Below are positions 1 through 8,505 of a stretch of 64,000 bases of DNA, piece after piece (positions within the stretch are counted from its first letter, which is position 1; the number at the start of each line of letters is the position of its first letter). Where the stretch lies: NCBI RefSeq assembly GCF_013141695.1, contig NZ_WHNY01000074.1, forward strand, positions 186,001 through 250,000, given 5' to 3'. The notes beneath the pieces were generated by a model that was not told where the DNA came from, did not search any database, and saw nothing but the letters and a program-made list of their open reading frames with translations. The DNA is from Paenibacillus plantarum (lineage in GTDB: Bacteria > Bacillota > Bacilli > Paenibacillales > NBRC-103111). Made by a program: the position numbers and the translations under genes.

Positions 1-44
1 CGATCTGATAACCAGCTGCCGCTATATGAGTATAAAGTTATCTG

Positions 45-419
45 TTAGTTGAATTCAAGAAACTCCAGACGGTTACCGAATGGATCATTTAAATAGAAAC
101 GTTTTACGCCTTCATCTGTTCTCGCATCATCGTCTATTACTTGAGTATTATTTTGAAGCAGATATGCCCGCAATGCATCAATATTTTTCACTTGAAATGC
201 GGGATGGGCTTTTGTAGCAGGAACAAAGTCCTTTTGCACACCTATGTGGACCTGATGAATTCCACATTGAAACCAAACGCCACCACGCTTTCTCAAGTTT
301 TCATGCTTAGGGATTTCCCTCCAACCAAGTAAATCAACAAAGAACAATTTTGCTGTTGGTTCACAGCCTTCAGGAGCAGCCAATTGAACGTGATCAATTC
401 CAAAAAAGTTAAAAGACAT
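45..419 (-). CDS. VOC family (glyoxalase-like) protein
   Basis: A 124-residue single-module vicinal-oxygen-chelate protein. The N-terminal FFGIDHVQLAAP strand and the C-terminal FYLNDPFGNRLEFLEF strand are the usual paired beta-alpha-beta-beta-beta ends; the metal-ligand-like residues are H in DHVQ and E in RLEF. Family members include glyoxalases, dioxygenases and resistance proteins, and nothing here points to a substrate. The length is normal for a one-domain member that dimerises. A GGGAG sequence lies about 11 nt before the ATG. It stands alone, with a lipoprotein gene upstream on the same strand. Confidence 0.85.
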   Translation of the reverse strand: MSFNFFGIDHVQLAAPEGCEPTAKLFFVDLLGWREIPKHENLRKRGGVWFQCGIHQVHIGVQKDFVPATKAHPAFQVKNIDALRAYLLQNNTQVIDDDARTDEGVKRFYLNDPFGNRLEFLEFN

Positions 420-794
420 AATATAACAACTCCCATTGGTTTCATTATACGGAACAAAGTTTCATTTATTGAAATTTATTTTACATTATAATCCAAATAA
501 ATTCCATATATAAATTCAACCAGTCTATCAAACTCTTCTGCCCTTTAGTTTAGAAAGTTACAAGCCAATCTACTGCTTCTCGACAAATCGGATAATGTTC
601 TTGTCACGAATCGGGAATCGGATCAAGTTCTTGACAACCGACAATATTTTTGTAAAAAGGTGTCATAAACCATATATTCTTTCTTTTCCGTAATTTAAAA
701 ATAAGATTGTTATTTCAACAAAAAAGCACGCGCCTTTTTAAAAAGATATTTTTCTATCTATTATCACAGAACTTATTACATAACCTTAATTTAT
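420..794. other. Intergenic, no gene seen
   Basis: An AT-rich stretch of 375 bases between the VOC gene and the lipoprotein gene. A short A-rich/T-rich hairpin near 721-741 could end the lipoprotein transcript, but its stem is only about six weak pairs. I see no convincing gene. Confidence 0.4.
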
Positions 795-1355
795 TTAATC
801 AGTAATTTTTTTAAGCTCAAAAATAGTTGCCTCTGATAACATGATAAGCCTGTTGTTATTAACAACAAAAAAAGTTAGAGTTATGTTAACTTTTGTAGAA
901 GGGTCACTTATATTTATTACTTTTATTACATCATTTATATTTAAGTCTGGGATAACTATTTTATATAATCTATAAAAAGAGTCGGAGTTATCACATGCCG
1001 CTGTAATCTTATTTAATGGATTTTTCAGTTCATATTGATAAATATTATAGTTTTTAAGTCCTTTTGATGAAAAAAAGTCTTTTTTGATAATAATTTCATC
1101 TCCAATAAATTTTTGCCCTGTTGGATATTCAGAAGCATCGTTATATGAATTTGCAAATCCTAAAAGCTTCTCAACTTTCCAAGTTCCATAGAAATATTTT
1201 TCAGTTTCATTATCCAAATTTATAATTTCTTGATTACAATATTCGGAAAGTTTAGGCTTACTAGAAGTATTTTGATTTGATGTCATTTCAACATTTTCAC
1301 AAGCCGATGCTAGCATCAACATTATCATAATACAAACCAATAATATTTTTTTCAT
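795..1355 (-). CDS. Hypothetical lipoprotein
   Basis: A 186-residue protein of unknown function. The N-terminus is a lipoprotein signal: Lys-Lys, a hydrophobic core, and the lipobox LASAC with the lipidated Cys near residue 19. It should be anchored on the outer face of the membrane. The rest is polar, with a C-terminal half rich in Ile/Val/Asn that looks like beta strands. Composition is more AT-rich than the carbohydrate locus nearby, which may mean an accessory gene. I do not recognise the family. Confidence 0.75.
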   Translation of the reverse strand: MKKILLVCIMIMLMLASACENVEMTSNQNTSSKPKLSEYCNQEIINLDNETEKYFYGTWKVEKLLGFANSYNDASEYPTGQKFIGDEIIIKKDFFSSKGLKNYNIYQYELKNPLNKITAACDNSDSFYRLYKIVIPDLNINDVIKVINISDPSTKVNITLTFFVVNNNRLIMLSEATIFELKKITD

Positions 1356-1761
1356 ATTTCACACCCTTTTTTTTGGGATTGTGTCACAATCTCTTTAGAC
1401 ATCATATGGCTATTTACTGCGTATAATTTTTTGCGGTGATAGTAGGATTCAATATGCCAAAACACTGCCGTCCTGTTTTGAATGGTTCATGAAATGTTTG
1501 CTACGTGAATCAGAACGACTACACTCCTATTTATGGATTTAAGACAAGATACCAGTAGGACCTCACTAAGCGACCTTCGCTTCAAAAGAGTATTAATCAA
1601 TAAAACAACAGCATTACAACACTTATGACTAAAATATGTATTTAGGCCATTAGCCACCATCCTTTGATAAGGAGACGCTTCGTAGCTTGTATTTGTTTCG
1701 AAGCAATTTGTGTTGTACGCAATTCTGTCATTTAGCTTAATCGTTACTATTCGAACCACGA
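1356..1761. other. Intergenic, no supported gene
   Basis: About 400 bases between the lipoprotein gene and the terminator of the SLH fragment. A minus-strand 90-codon open frame (1487-1759) exists but has no ribosome site, recognisable domain or coding-like composition. The stretch may be decayed coding DNA. Confidence 0.35.
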
Positions 1762-1794
1762 AAAGCCCATGAGTTTATTAGACTCATGGGCTTT
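1762..1794 (-). terminator. Intrinsic terminator after the SLH fragment
   Basis: Perfect 12-bp inverted repeat (AAAGCCCATGAG arm) with a 9-nt loop just past the stop of the minus-strand SLH gene. The U-run on the minus strand is short (CTTTTCG), so termination may be only moderate. Confidence 0.65.
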
Positions 1795-1809
1795 CATGTT
1801 TAAAACGTA

Positions 1810-2541
1810 TTAATGATTAGGTACCACATATACACTTCCATCAGACAACACTTGTACGGTGCCGGAGGCTGATTCAATTTCACGCAGTGCCCAATGCCCC
1901 TCCGGTACATCCGGCCAGCTTGAAGACTTTACGTCGGCGGTCGGCCGCCCGAACAATCGGTTCAATATCGTCACTGCTTCCGCACGATTCAAATGATTTT
2001 CCGGCAGGAAGGTGCCGTCGGAATAGCCCTGCAAAATGCCTGCTTGCGAAGCTTGCTTAATCGCTTCGAAAGCCCAGTGCTCTTGCGTATCGCTGTACCC
2101 CGCATAGGAGGTGATTCCAGCTGCTCCAACCGGAAGCAGCCTAGCAGCAATGTTGGCAATCTCCCCGCGGGTAATCGCGTCATCAGGGCGGAAGCCGGTG
2201 TCGTCTTTGAGCACAAGCTCAGCAGCTTGCACGCGTGATGTTACTTCACTGCGTTCAGCCTCAGCGCGGACTGGAACAATTCGGAAGTAGGCATCCTTTC
2301 CGTCTTTGCCCATTTGCTGAAGGGACTCGGCCGATACTGTAATCTGCCCATCAGGCAGCACCAGTTGCAGTGACATTCCTCCATCTGCAAGCAAGCTTAC
2401 CGTTTCGGCATTTATGCTGACAATTCGCTCATCTGCCGGATCTTCCGGCAAGTCCGTTACATAGATGCGAGCAACATGATCCTTATTCTGTGCAGCTTTT
2501 TCTTCCCATCCCTCGATTAAACAAGAAAAGAGCCGCCTCAA
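1810..2541 (-). CDS. SLH-domain protein fragment (probable remnant of a larger surface protein)
   Basis: 243 residues with S-layer homology repeats in the C-terminal half: FRPDDAITRGEIANIAARL (about 118-136), a second with AGYSDTQEHWAFEAI and GYSDGTFLPENHLNRAEA (about 147-190), then WPDVPEGHWALREIE. SLH repeats bind pyruvylated cell-wall polymer and anchor exported proteins. There is no signal peptide, and the N-terminal 100 residues look like part of an Ig-like or linker region of a large surface enzyme. A TTG start with GAAGGG before it follows the AraC stop by only 21 nt, in the same frame. I infer a 5'-truncated remnant left by deletion; an intact intracellular role is unlikely. Confidence 0.6.
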   Translation of the reverse strand: MRRLFSCLIEGWEEKAAQNKDHVARIYVTDLPEDPADERIVSINAETVSLLADGGMSLQLVLPDGQITVSAESLQQMGKDGKDAYFRIVPVRAEAERSEVTSRVQAAELVLKDDTGFRPDDAITRGEIANIAARLLPVGAAGITSYAGYSDTQEHWAFEAIKQASQAGILQGYSDGTFLPENHLNRAEAVTILNRLFGRPTADVKSSSWPDVPEGHWALREIESASGTVQVLSDGSVYVVPNH

Positions 2542-2562
2542 GGCAAGCCCTTCACTATCCCT

Positions 2563-4821
2563 CTATTTCTTTAAAAAGCTATCACGATACTGACCTGGCG
2601 TCGTTCCCTCCAACTTGCGGAAATAACGAATGAAATTGGCTGGCGTATTATACTTCAGCTTCTCCGCGATCTCGGAAATTTTCATATCCGTTTCTAACAG
2701 CCATTGTTTGGCCATGTTCATCCGATACTCCGATAAGTAATCGCTGAAATTAACACCTGTTTCCTTGCGGAATACTTTGGTCAAATAATTCGGGCTGTAA
2801 TTCATGCGGCGTGCGCACACCTCTAGGGAAAGATCGGTATCGAAGCCGGTCTCTATCATATGAATAATTTGACTAGAAATGCTCTGATACTGCTCATCTA
2901 GCTTATGTTCCAAGTGAATTAGAAACGGAAGCATGACCACATCCAGAAACCACCGTTCCACCTCACTTACGGTTTTCAATTGAAACAGTTGTATAAACAA
3001 GGTTTGCTCATCGGGGTATAAATGTTTAGTTAACACGCCTGCATCCTTAACAGCCTGTAGCATTTGCACGAGAAGACGGACGAAGGACATGAAATATTCT
3101 TCATGCGTTCGCTCATCGATAGCAAGCGTCGTTATGAATTGGTGAAGACAGCCCGTAGCCTGCTCTCGGTCCGCGAGTTTTAAGGCGTCCAGCAACTGCC
3201 GTTCTGCGGTATCTGGATAACTCAATTGCATGCTCTTCTCCGGCTGCACATCCTCAATGAACAGGATCGATTCTTCCCCCAGGTTCATGCGGTACTTCAA
3301 AGCTTGCAACGATTCGCCATAGGCATGACGAATTTGTTTAATGTCGTTAAACGTATGGCTGAAGCCAATACTGACTTTCAACTCCAGATAAAGCTTGATC
3401 ATCTGCATGATTTGATGCGCCGCCGTGTCGAGAAGATTCTTGAACAGCTTGGGATCTGTTTCGGCTCCTCCTAACAAAGTAACTTGGGAATCTCCCATAA
3501 CGACGGGTGGCAGCCTCTGCTCAGGTGTAATAAGCTCGGAAACGATATTGTTGATCGCGAAAAGTAGCAAATCCTGATCCTGCTCTTCAAAACGCGTTTG
3601 GGATAACGTGTCAATCTGGATCGTCATCACGCACATGCTGTTCCATTCCGTCGGATGCCCGAAAGCTTCCAGCTTATCCTGAGCCTCCGTCCTCGCCATA
3701 TCGCTCTGGAAAAGCTTGAAAACAAAGTATTCCCTCATTTGATGGGACTGTCCCAAAACCTCTTGTAATAGACTGGACTCCCTTTGCATCAACCCTCGAA
3801 AACGCTCATTAATAAATTCAAATTCATCGATGGCCCCTTCGGTGCTGACGGTTTCAGGAGAATTGCGCACGACTTCATACAACTTCCGAATCGGTTTATA
3901 CATCTTCCTCGAACCTAAATAAGAAATGAGTAAAGCTAACAATAAAATACCAAGGCAAATATACAGGGTGAACCACCCTATACCCTGCGACTCCTTGTTC
4001 AGCTCATCGATGGACACCACCGATACATACATCCAACCGTTATAATCGGACTTCCGGTAGCTGATCCCGACGCGCTCCCGTTCCGAACGGGATGTGTAGA
4101 AACCCTGCTCAGCCATAGATAGCGATGGATTCCAGCCGATTGCTAGTTCTTTAATCTGCTTCCCAAGCAGATTAGCAGCATTGCCGGCGAAGACGACCTC
4201 TTGATCATCCAGCAGCAGAACGTTGCCCATCGCGGTATCCTTGTTGATTAAACTATTCACATCATAAATCGGAATCGACATGATCAACAGCCCCGATGGG
4301 TTAGGAGAATACGCTGGGATTTTCTTAATGAGTTTCATTCCCGTAGAACTTGTGGACCAGAATGAGGTTCTTGGATCATTCACCCATCCCGCATAACTTT
4401 CCATAGCCTTCGTTTCCAGCATGGACAAACCTGTATCATTAATGGACCATTTATTGGCTATGCTTATGAGTTCCATGCCCATCGTCCCGAGCTCATTGCT
4501 TTGCAGCTTACTCATCGATTCGAGCAGACTCTTCACTTTCTGAACGTACCCGTCCGTACCAGCCAATTCTCCCTTAAGAGCGTCGATAACTACCGGTTGA
4601 TTCATATATTGAATAGCCGAGTAATCAATCAGCCTCAGCAACTGTTCAATTTGTGATTCTGTCTGTTTCAGCATTTGCTGATTGCTCTCATTGACCTTGG
4701 TTTGCACCGCATCCGACGCTTGATAATAGGAAAAAGCCCCCAGTATCATGACAGGAATCGTCGCGAGCAGCAGTGTAAACCATATGAGCTTGGATAAAAA
4801 AGTAGACGCACGTAATTTCAT
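2563..4821 (-). CDS. Membrane-anchored AraC-family transcriptional regulator
   Basis: One-component regulator of about 752 residues, of the kind paired with LplABC systems. In order: a transmembrane helix near residues 10-32, a large extracytoplasmic Cache-like sensor, a second transmembrane helix near 290-310, a middle linker domain, and a C-terminal pair of AraC helix-turn-helix motifs (SLEVCARRMNYSPNYLTKVF and ISEIAEKLKYNTPANFIRYF). It should sense an extracellular sugar and bind DNA from the membrane. I chose the ATG at 4821, preceded by GAGGGC, over a TTG ten codons earlier with no clear ribosome site. It lies directly downstream of the solute-binding gene. Confidence 0.9.
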   Translation of the reverse strand: MKLRASTFLSKLIWFTLLLATIPVMILGAFSYYQASDAVQTKVNESNQQMLKQTESQIEQLLRLIDYSAIQYMNQPVVIDALKGELAGTDGYVQKVKSLLESMSKLQSNELGTMGMELISIANKWSINDTGLSMLETKAMESYAGWVNDPRTSFWSTSSTGMKLIKKIPAYSPNPSGLLIMSIPIYDVNSLINKDTAMGNVLLLDDQEVVFAGNAANLLGKQIKELAIGWNPSLSMAEQGFYTSRSERERVGISYRKSDYNGWMYVSVVSIDELNKESQGIGWFTLYICLGILLLALLISYLGSRKMYKPIRKLYEVVRNSPETVSTEGAIDEFEFINERFRGLMQRESSLLQEVLGQSHQMREYFVFKLFQSDMARTEAQDKLEAFGHPTEWNSMCVMTIQIDTLSQTRFEEQDQDLLLFAINNIVSELITPEQRLPPVVMGDSQVTLLGGAETDPKLFKNLLDTAAHQIMQMIKLYLELKVSIGFSHTFNDIKQIRHAYGESLQALKYRMNLGEESILFIEDVQPEKSMQLSYPDTAERQLLDALKLADREQATGCLHQFITTLAIDERTHEEYFMSFVRLLVQMLQAVKDAGVLTKHLYPDEQTLFIQLFQLKTVSEVERWFLDVVMLPFLIHLEHKLDEQYQSISSQIIHMIETGFDTDLSLEVCARRMNYSPNYLTKVFRKETGVNFSDYLSEYRMNMAKQWLLETDMKISEIAEKLKYNTPANFIRYFRKLEGTTPGQYRDSFLKK

Positions 4822-4856
4822 AAACAAGCCCTCGCTGTCCTTGTATGTCAATAATT

Positions 4857-4896
4857 GCGGCGCCTCTTCCCGGTTATAGACAGGAAGAAGCGCCGC
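4857..4896 (-). terminator. Hairpin between solute-binding gene and araC-type regulator
   Basis: GCGGCG/CGCCGC-based stem of about 14 pairs with a 12-nt loop, just past the stop of the binding-protein gene. The following U-run is weak, so it may attenuate transcription into the regulator or stabilise upstream mRNA, not fully terminate. Confidence 0.55.
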
Positions 4897-4908
4897 TTCG
4901 CCTAACCA

Positions 4909-6456
4909 TTATTTTTGTTGAGCTTTTTTATACTCAGCTGTAAATTCCTCGATGATTTTATCGCCGCCTTTTTTGCTCCATTCTTCCGTGACTTTGGTAA
5001 AGCCAGCCTCATCGACCTCACCCATGATGAAACGAACGCGAGCATCATTGATCAGCTTATCAAGCTCTGCGCCCAGCTGAGTTTTCGTTGGAGAAAGAAA
5101 CGGCTCAATGACACTCGGCACAGCATTCGGCATTCCTTCTTCATACAGCTTCTTCACTTTTTTCCCCATATCGGGTTCTGTCGGCCATGCCAAGGTTGAA
5201 GGTGCGATGCGAAGCTGCCCTAAGTCACCAACTTGGTCTTTGTACAACTGCTCATTGGTGAACAAAGGATTACCGTTCTCTGTTTTATAGTGAACGCCTT
5301 CCACACCCCACGCAAACGTTTTCAATACATCGTCCTGCAGATTTTTCTCAAAGTAAGTTAAGATATCCTTCAGTTCAGCTTCTGTCTTCACACTGGATTT
5401 GGGGAACATGAACACACCGGAATAACCTGAATTCGCAGGCAGCTTGACTCCCTTTGGCCCTTGCAGCCCGATAACGAAATCCATCTTAGCTTTCGGATTC
5501 AATTTGTACAGATCAGCATGCTTATTAGGTGCATCATCAATACTTGCTAGATAGATACCGGCTTTGCCTGAGTTGATGTTTTCATGCAACTTAGTTCCTT
5601 TGATAGCGCCGAAGTCCTGATTAATCAGCTTCTCATCATACATTTTTTTGAGCAGTTTGAGCGAATCCATGTATTCTTTGGTCATAAAGTCAGGTATCAC
5701 CTTACCGTCTTGCACGCCCCACTGATTAAAGCCGCCTAACGCAGTAACAAGGACAAGACTTGCATCGGTGATCAAATTATCATCGGTCAAAGTCAGACCG
5801 TACGTATCATTCTTACCGTTCTTATCCGGGTCGTTCAATGTAAATGCTTTCGCAACGTTGTAGAGGTCATCTACAGTTTTCGGCTGCTGCAGACCGAGGT
5901 TATCGAGCCAATCCTGACGGAAGATGATACCTTTTCTGGCAAAAGGACGGTCACGGTAGAGCCCATATATTTTACCATCTACGGAAATATTGTTAGCGAT
6001 CTTTTCATTCCAATACTTACTGATTTTCGGAAAATCTTTGAGATACGGGCCGATTTCCCAGAAAGCGCCGGAACGGACAGCATTGATAATGGCCGAATTC
6101 TTGGTGTCCAAGACGACCATCGCTTGTGGGAGATTGCCTGAGGCTATCGTCACATTCAGCTTATCATTATAGGACGCACCAGGGACGAACGTGATATCCA
6201 GCTTGCTATTGGTCTGCTCCTGAATGGCTTTAAAAGCAGCATTCGTATCATCGGTTGCCGGTGGCTGCTGGCCATAGAAGGGAGACATCATGCTGAATTT
6301 AATCTGCTTTTGAGCCGTGCTCGTACTCCCAGGTGTGGTCTTCGCACTGTCACTTACGGGATCCCCACCTCCGCAAGCCGCTAATACGGACGCCATCATG
6401 ACTGTCGTGCAAGTAACAGCTAACCCTGTTTTCAATTGACCCTTTGTTTTTCGCAT
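4909..6456 (-). CDS. Extracellular oligosaccharide-binding lipoprotein (LplA/YtcQ-type)
   Basis: 515-residue family-1 solute-binding protein. The signal ends in the lipobox LAACGGG, so it is lipid-anchored outside the membrane. The body has the type-II binding-protein pattern of the large LplA subfamily (IIFRQDWLDNLGL, FEKNLQDDVLKTFAWGVEG, HYKTENGNP). It should capture an oligosaccharide or glycan fragment and pass it to the two permeases immediately upstream in the operon. GGAGGG precedes the ATG. No ATPase gene is nearby, as usual for this class, which normally uses a shared MsmX-type ATPase. The ligand cannot be read from the sequence. Confidence 0.92.
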   Translation of the reverse strand: MRKTKGQLKTGLAVTCTTVMMASVLAACGGGDPVSDSAKTTPGSTSTAQKQIKFSMMSPFYGQQPPATDDTNAAFKAIQEQTNSKLDITFVPGASYNDKLNVTIASGNLPQAMVVLDTKNSAIINAVRSGAFWEIGPYLKDFPKISKYWNEKIANNISVDGKIYGLYRDRPFARKGIIFRQDWLDNLGLQQPKTVDDLYNVAKAFTLNDPDKNGKNDTYGLTLTDDNLITDASLVLVTALGGFNQWGVQDGKVIPDFMTKEYMDSLKLLKKMYDEKLINQDFGAIKGTKLHENINSGKAGIYLASIDDAPNKHADLYKLNPKAKMDFVIGLQGPKGVKLPANSGYSGVFMFPKSSVKTEAELKDILTYFEKNLQDDVLKTFAWGVEGVHYKTENGNPLFTNEQLYKDQVGDLGQLRIAPSTLAWPTEPDMGKKVKKLYEEGMPNAVPSVIEPFLSPTKTQLGAELDKLINDARVRFIMGEVDEAGFTKVTEEWSKKGGDKIIEEFTAEYKKAQQK

Positions 6457-6520
6457 ACAAACCCTCCGTTATTTCATTTTATTGTATAGAAAGAAAGACG
6501 ATCTTACCAGACTTGACCGT

Positions 6521-7393
6521 CTATCCTTTAACCGAACCTAGCAAAACTCCCTTGGCAAAATGTTTCTGCAAGAAGGGGTACAAGAGCAATATCGGAACAG
6601 CTGCAACGACGATAACCGCGTATTTAATGCTCTGAGGCGGAGCTGATATTTCCGAAGCTGCACTTGCGTCCGTAAAACCGCCTGCCGATAGAAGAACAAT
6701 TTGGCGCAGCCACACTTGAATGGGCCACATTTTCGCATCATTGATGTACATAATGGCTGTAAAATAGGAATTCCAGTGCCCCACCGCATAAAATAGCGCG
6801 AACGTGGCCATAGCGGGTAAGGATAACGGAACAACGATTTTGTACAAAATTTGCAAATCATTGCAGCCGTCCATTTTCGCTGATTCTTCCAAACCCTCAG
6901 GCAGCTGCTGGAAAAAGTTTTTCAACAGGATCAGATTGAACGCGCTGATCGCCGAAGGGATCCATAGGGACCAATAGGTATCCAGTAATCCAAAGGTTTT
7001 GACAACGAGAAACGTAGGGATCATACCTCCGCTGAAGAGCATGGTAATGACGATTAACAGCATGAACTTACCCCGGCCGCGCAATGTTTTGCGTGCTAAT
7101 GGATAGGCCATCAACGTTGTAAGCAGCAAATTGATCAGCGTTCCGACAACGGTAATGAATATCGTGATGAATAGGCTGGTGTAAATGATTTTGGTGGAAA
7201 AAATAAATTTGTAAGCATCCAACGAAAACTTCGTAGGAAATAGCACAACTTTCTTGATAAGCAGCTCTTCCGACGCTACGAGTGAACCGGATACGACATA
7301 AATGAACGGCAGCACCGTAATTACCGCAACGATAAATAGCATCAAATAATTGACTGCATCGAACACTTTACTGCTCATGGTACGATCTCTCAT
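6521..7393 (-). CDS. Carbohydrate ABC transporter permease (LplC/YtcP-type)
   Basis: About 290 residues with six predicted transmembrane segments and the inner-membrane-component EAA loop (LEESAKMDGCNDLQILYKIV, about residues 180-200), which docks the ATPase. The C-terminus FLQKHFAKGVLLGSVKG is the signature end of the LplC/YtcP subfamily. The ATG at 7393 is chosen because GAGGAAGGGG lies 9 nt before it; a start 42 nt earlier would overlap the preceding permease. Transcribed with the upstream permease, with a 1-nt gap between them. Confidence 0.92.
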   Translation of the reverse strand: MRDRTMSSKVFDAVNYLMLFIVAVITVLPFIYVVSGSLVASEELLIKKVVLFPTKFSLDAYKFIFSTKIIYTSLFITIFITVVGTLINLLLTTLMAYPLARKTLRGRGKFMLLIVITMLFSGGMIPTFLVVKTFGLLDTYWSLWIPSAISAFNLILLKNFFQQLPEGLEESAKMDGCNDLQILYKIVVPLSLPAMATFALFYAVGHWNSYFTAIMYINDAKMWPIQVWLRQIVLLSAGGFTDASAASEISAPPQSIKYAVIVVAAVPILLLYPFLQKHFAKGVLLGSVKG

Positions 7394-7394
7394 A

Positions 7395-8378
7395 CTAATA
7401 AACCCCTTCCTCGCCGTATTTCTTTGCCATTGCATTTGCAGAAACGACCAGAATCAGGCTTACGAGAGATTTAAACAATCCCACCGCCGTACTGTAACTG
7501 AATTGCGCATTCACTAGACCGGACGTATAAACGTACGTATCAAACACTTCAGCTACTTCCCGGTTGCCGGAATTCAACATAAGGAAAATTTGCTCAAACC
7601 CAGTGTCCAAGAAGCTGCCTAGTCTTAAAATAAGCAACAAAACTATCGTCGTTTGGATGGCGGGTAACGTAATATGCCAAAGTTGGTGCCACCGATTAGC
7701 TCCATCCATTCGCGCAGCTTCATATAGCTGTTGATCGACGCCAGAGAGTGCCGCTAAGAAAATAATCGTTCCCCAGCCGGTTTCCTTCCAGATGACTTGC
7801 GATGTAATCATCGAAAGGAACCAATCCTTGCTTAACAAGAAGTTAATCTTGTCTCCGCCCATGTAAGCGAGAGCTTCATTCACAATACCACCCTCCGTTG
7901 TAAACAGGGTGTATGTCAGCCCTGCGACGACGACCCACGAGATAAAGTGCGGGATATAAATGATGGTTTGCACGAATCTTTTGAAAAACTCCTTCCGAAC
8001 CTCATTCAGCATCAAAGCTAAAATAATAGGTAGCGGGAAGAAAAAGAGCAGATTGTAAACTGCCAGCACGAGCGTATTTCTGAACAGCTTCCAAAAATCC
8101 GGGTTCGTGAAAAAACGCTCAAAGTGCTGCAGGCCGACCCAGTGACTTTTTAAGATGCCAGCAAAAGGTTGATAATCCTGAAAAGCAATGACCACACCCA
8201 GCATCGGCAAATACTTAAAGATGATGAAGAATAAAAGGCCAGGAATCAGCATGCAGTACAGCAGTTTTTCTTTATTGATATCTAGCAAAAGCTGCTTCAG
8301 ATATCCAGGTTTGTGCGATGTGCCCACTGAGGTCGCCTGCGTCAGCACGCGCTTTCTCTGGACTGTTGTTCTATTCAT
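7395..8378 (-). CDS. ABC transporter permease (LplB-type)
   Basis: 327-residue partner permease. After a basic cytoplasmic N-terminus come six transmembrane segments, starting with LLYCMLIPGLLFFIIF. The characteristic PMLGVVIAFQDY motif of LplB proteins follows, and the EAA loop is YEAARMDGANRWHQLWHITL (about 230-250). It forms the channel with the next gene's product. A GGAGG lies 12 nt before the ATG. A dedicated promoter with a 20-bp box shared with the glycosidase gene lies in the 127-nt gap upstream. Confidence 0.92.
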   Translation of the reverse strand: MNRTTVQRKRVLTQATSVGTSHKPGYLKQLLLDINKEKLLYCMLIPGLLFFIIFKYLPMLGVVIAFQDYQPFAGILKSHWVGLQHFERFFTNPDFWKLFRNTLVLAVYNLLFFFPLPIILALMLNEVRKEFFKRFVQTIIYIPHFISWVVVAGLTYTLFTTEGGIVNEALAYMGGDKINFLLSKDWFLSMITSQVIWKETGWGTIIFLAALSGVDQQLYEAARMDGANRWHQLWHITLPAIQTTIVLLLILRLGSFLDTGFEQIFLMLNSGNREVAEVFDTYVYTSGLVNAQFSYSTAVGLFKSLVSLILVVSANAMAKKYGEEGVY

Positions 8379-8416
8379 AGGTTAGTCACATCCTCCAACA
8401 ATCGTTCACTGCCTTC

Positions 8417-8460
8417 ATGTTAATTGCCTTATGTTGTTTCCGTCGATATTCATTTCGTTG
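8417..8460 (-). promoter_or_regulatory. Candidate activator box and promoter for the permease/binding-protein operon
   Basis: Minus-strand box AATGAATATCGACGGAAACA (8435-8454) is identical in all 20 positions to the box at 10599-10618. In both, a -10-like TAnnAT (here TAACAT, 8417-8422) follows after exactly 12 nt. The box covers the -35 position, as expected for an activator site. The linked AraC-type regulator is the obvious candidate, by inference. Confidence 0.6.
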
Positions 8461-8505
8461 CTTGTTCCAACCGATAATCATTTTCTTCCGTGCCGTTGTC
8501 ATCTG

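Noticed and set aside
1487..1759. A 90-codon minus-strand frame that might be a small gene or transposase remnant
   Set aside because: No ribosome site, no recognisable domain, no coding-like composition, and none of its frames gave a transposase motif.
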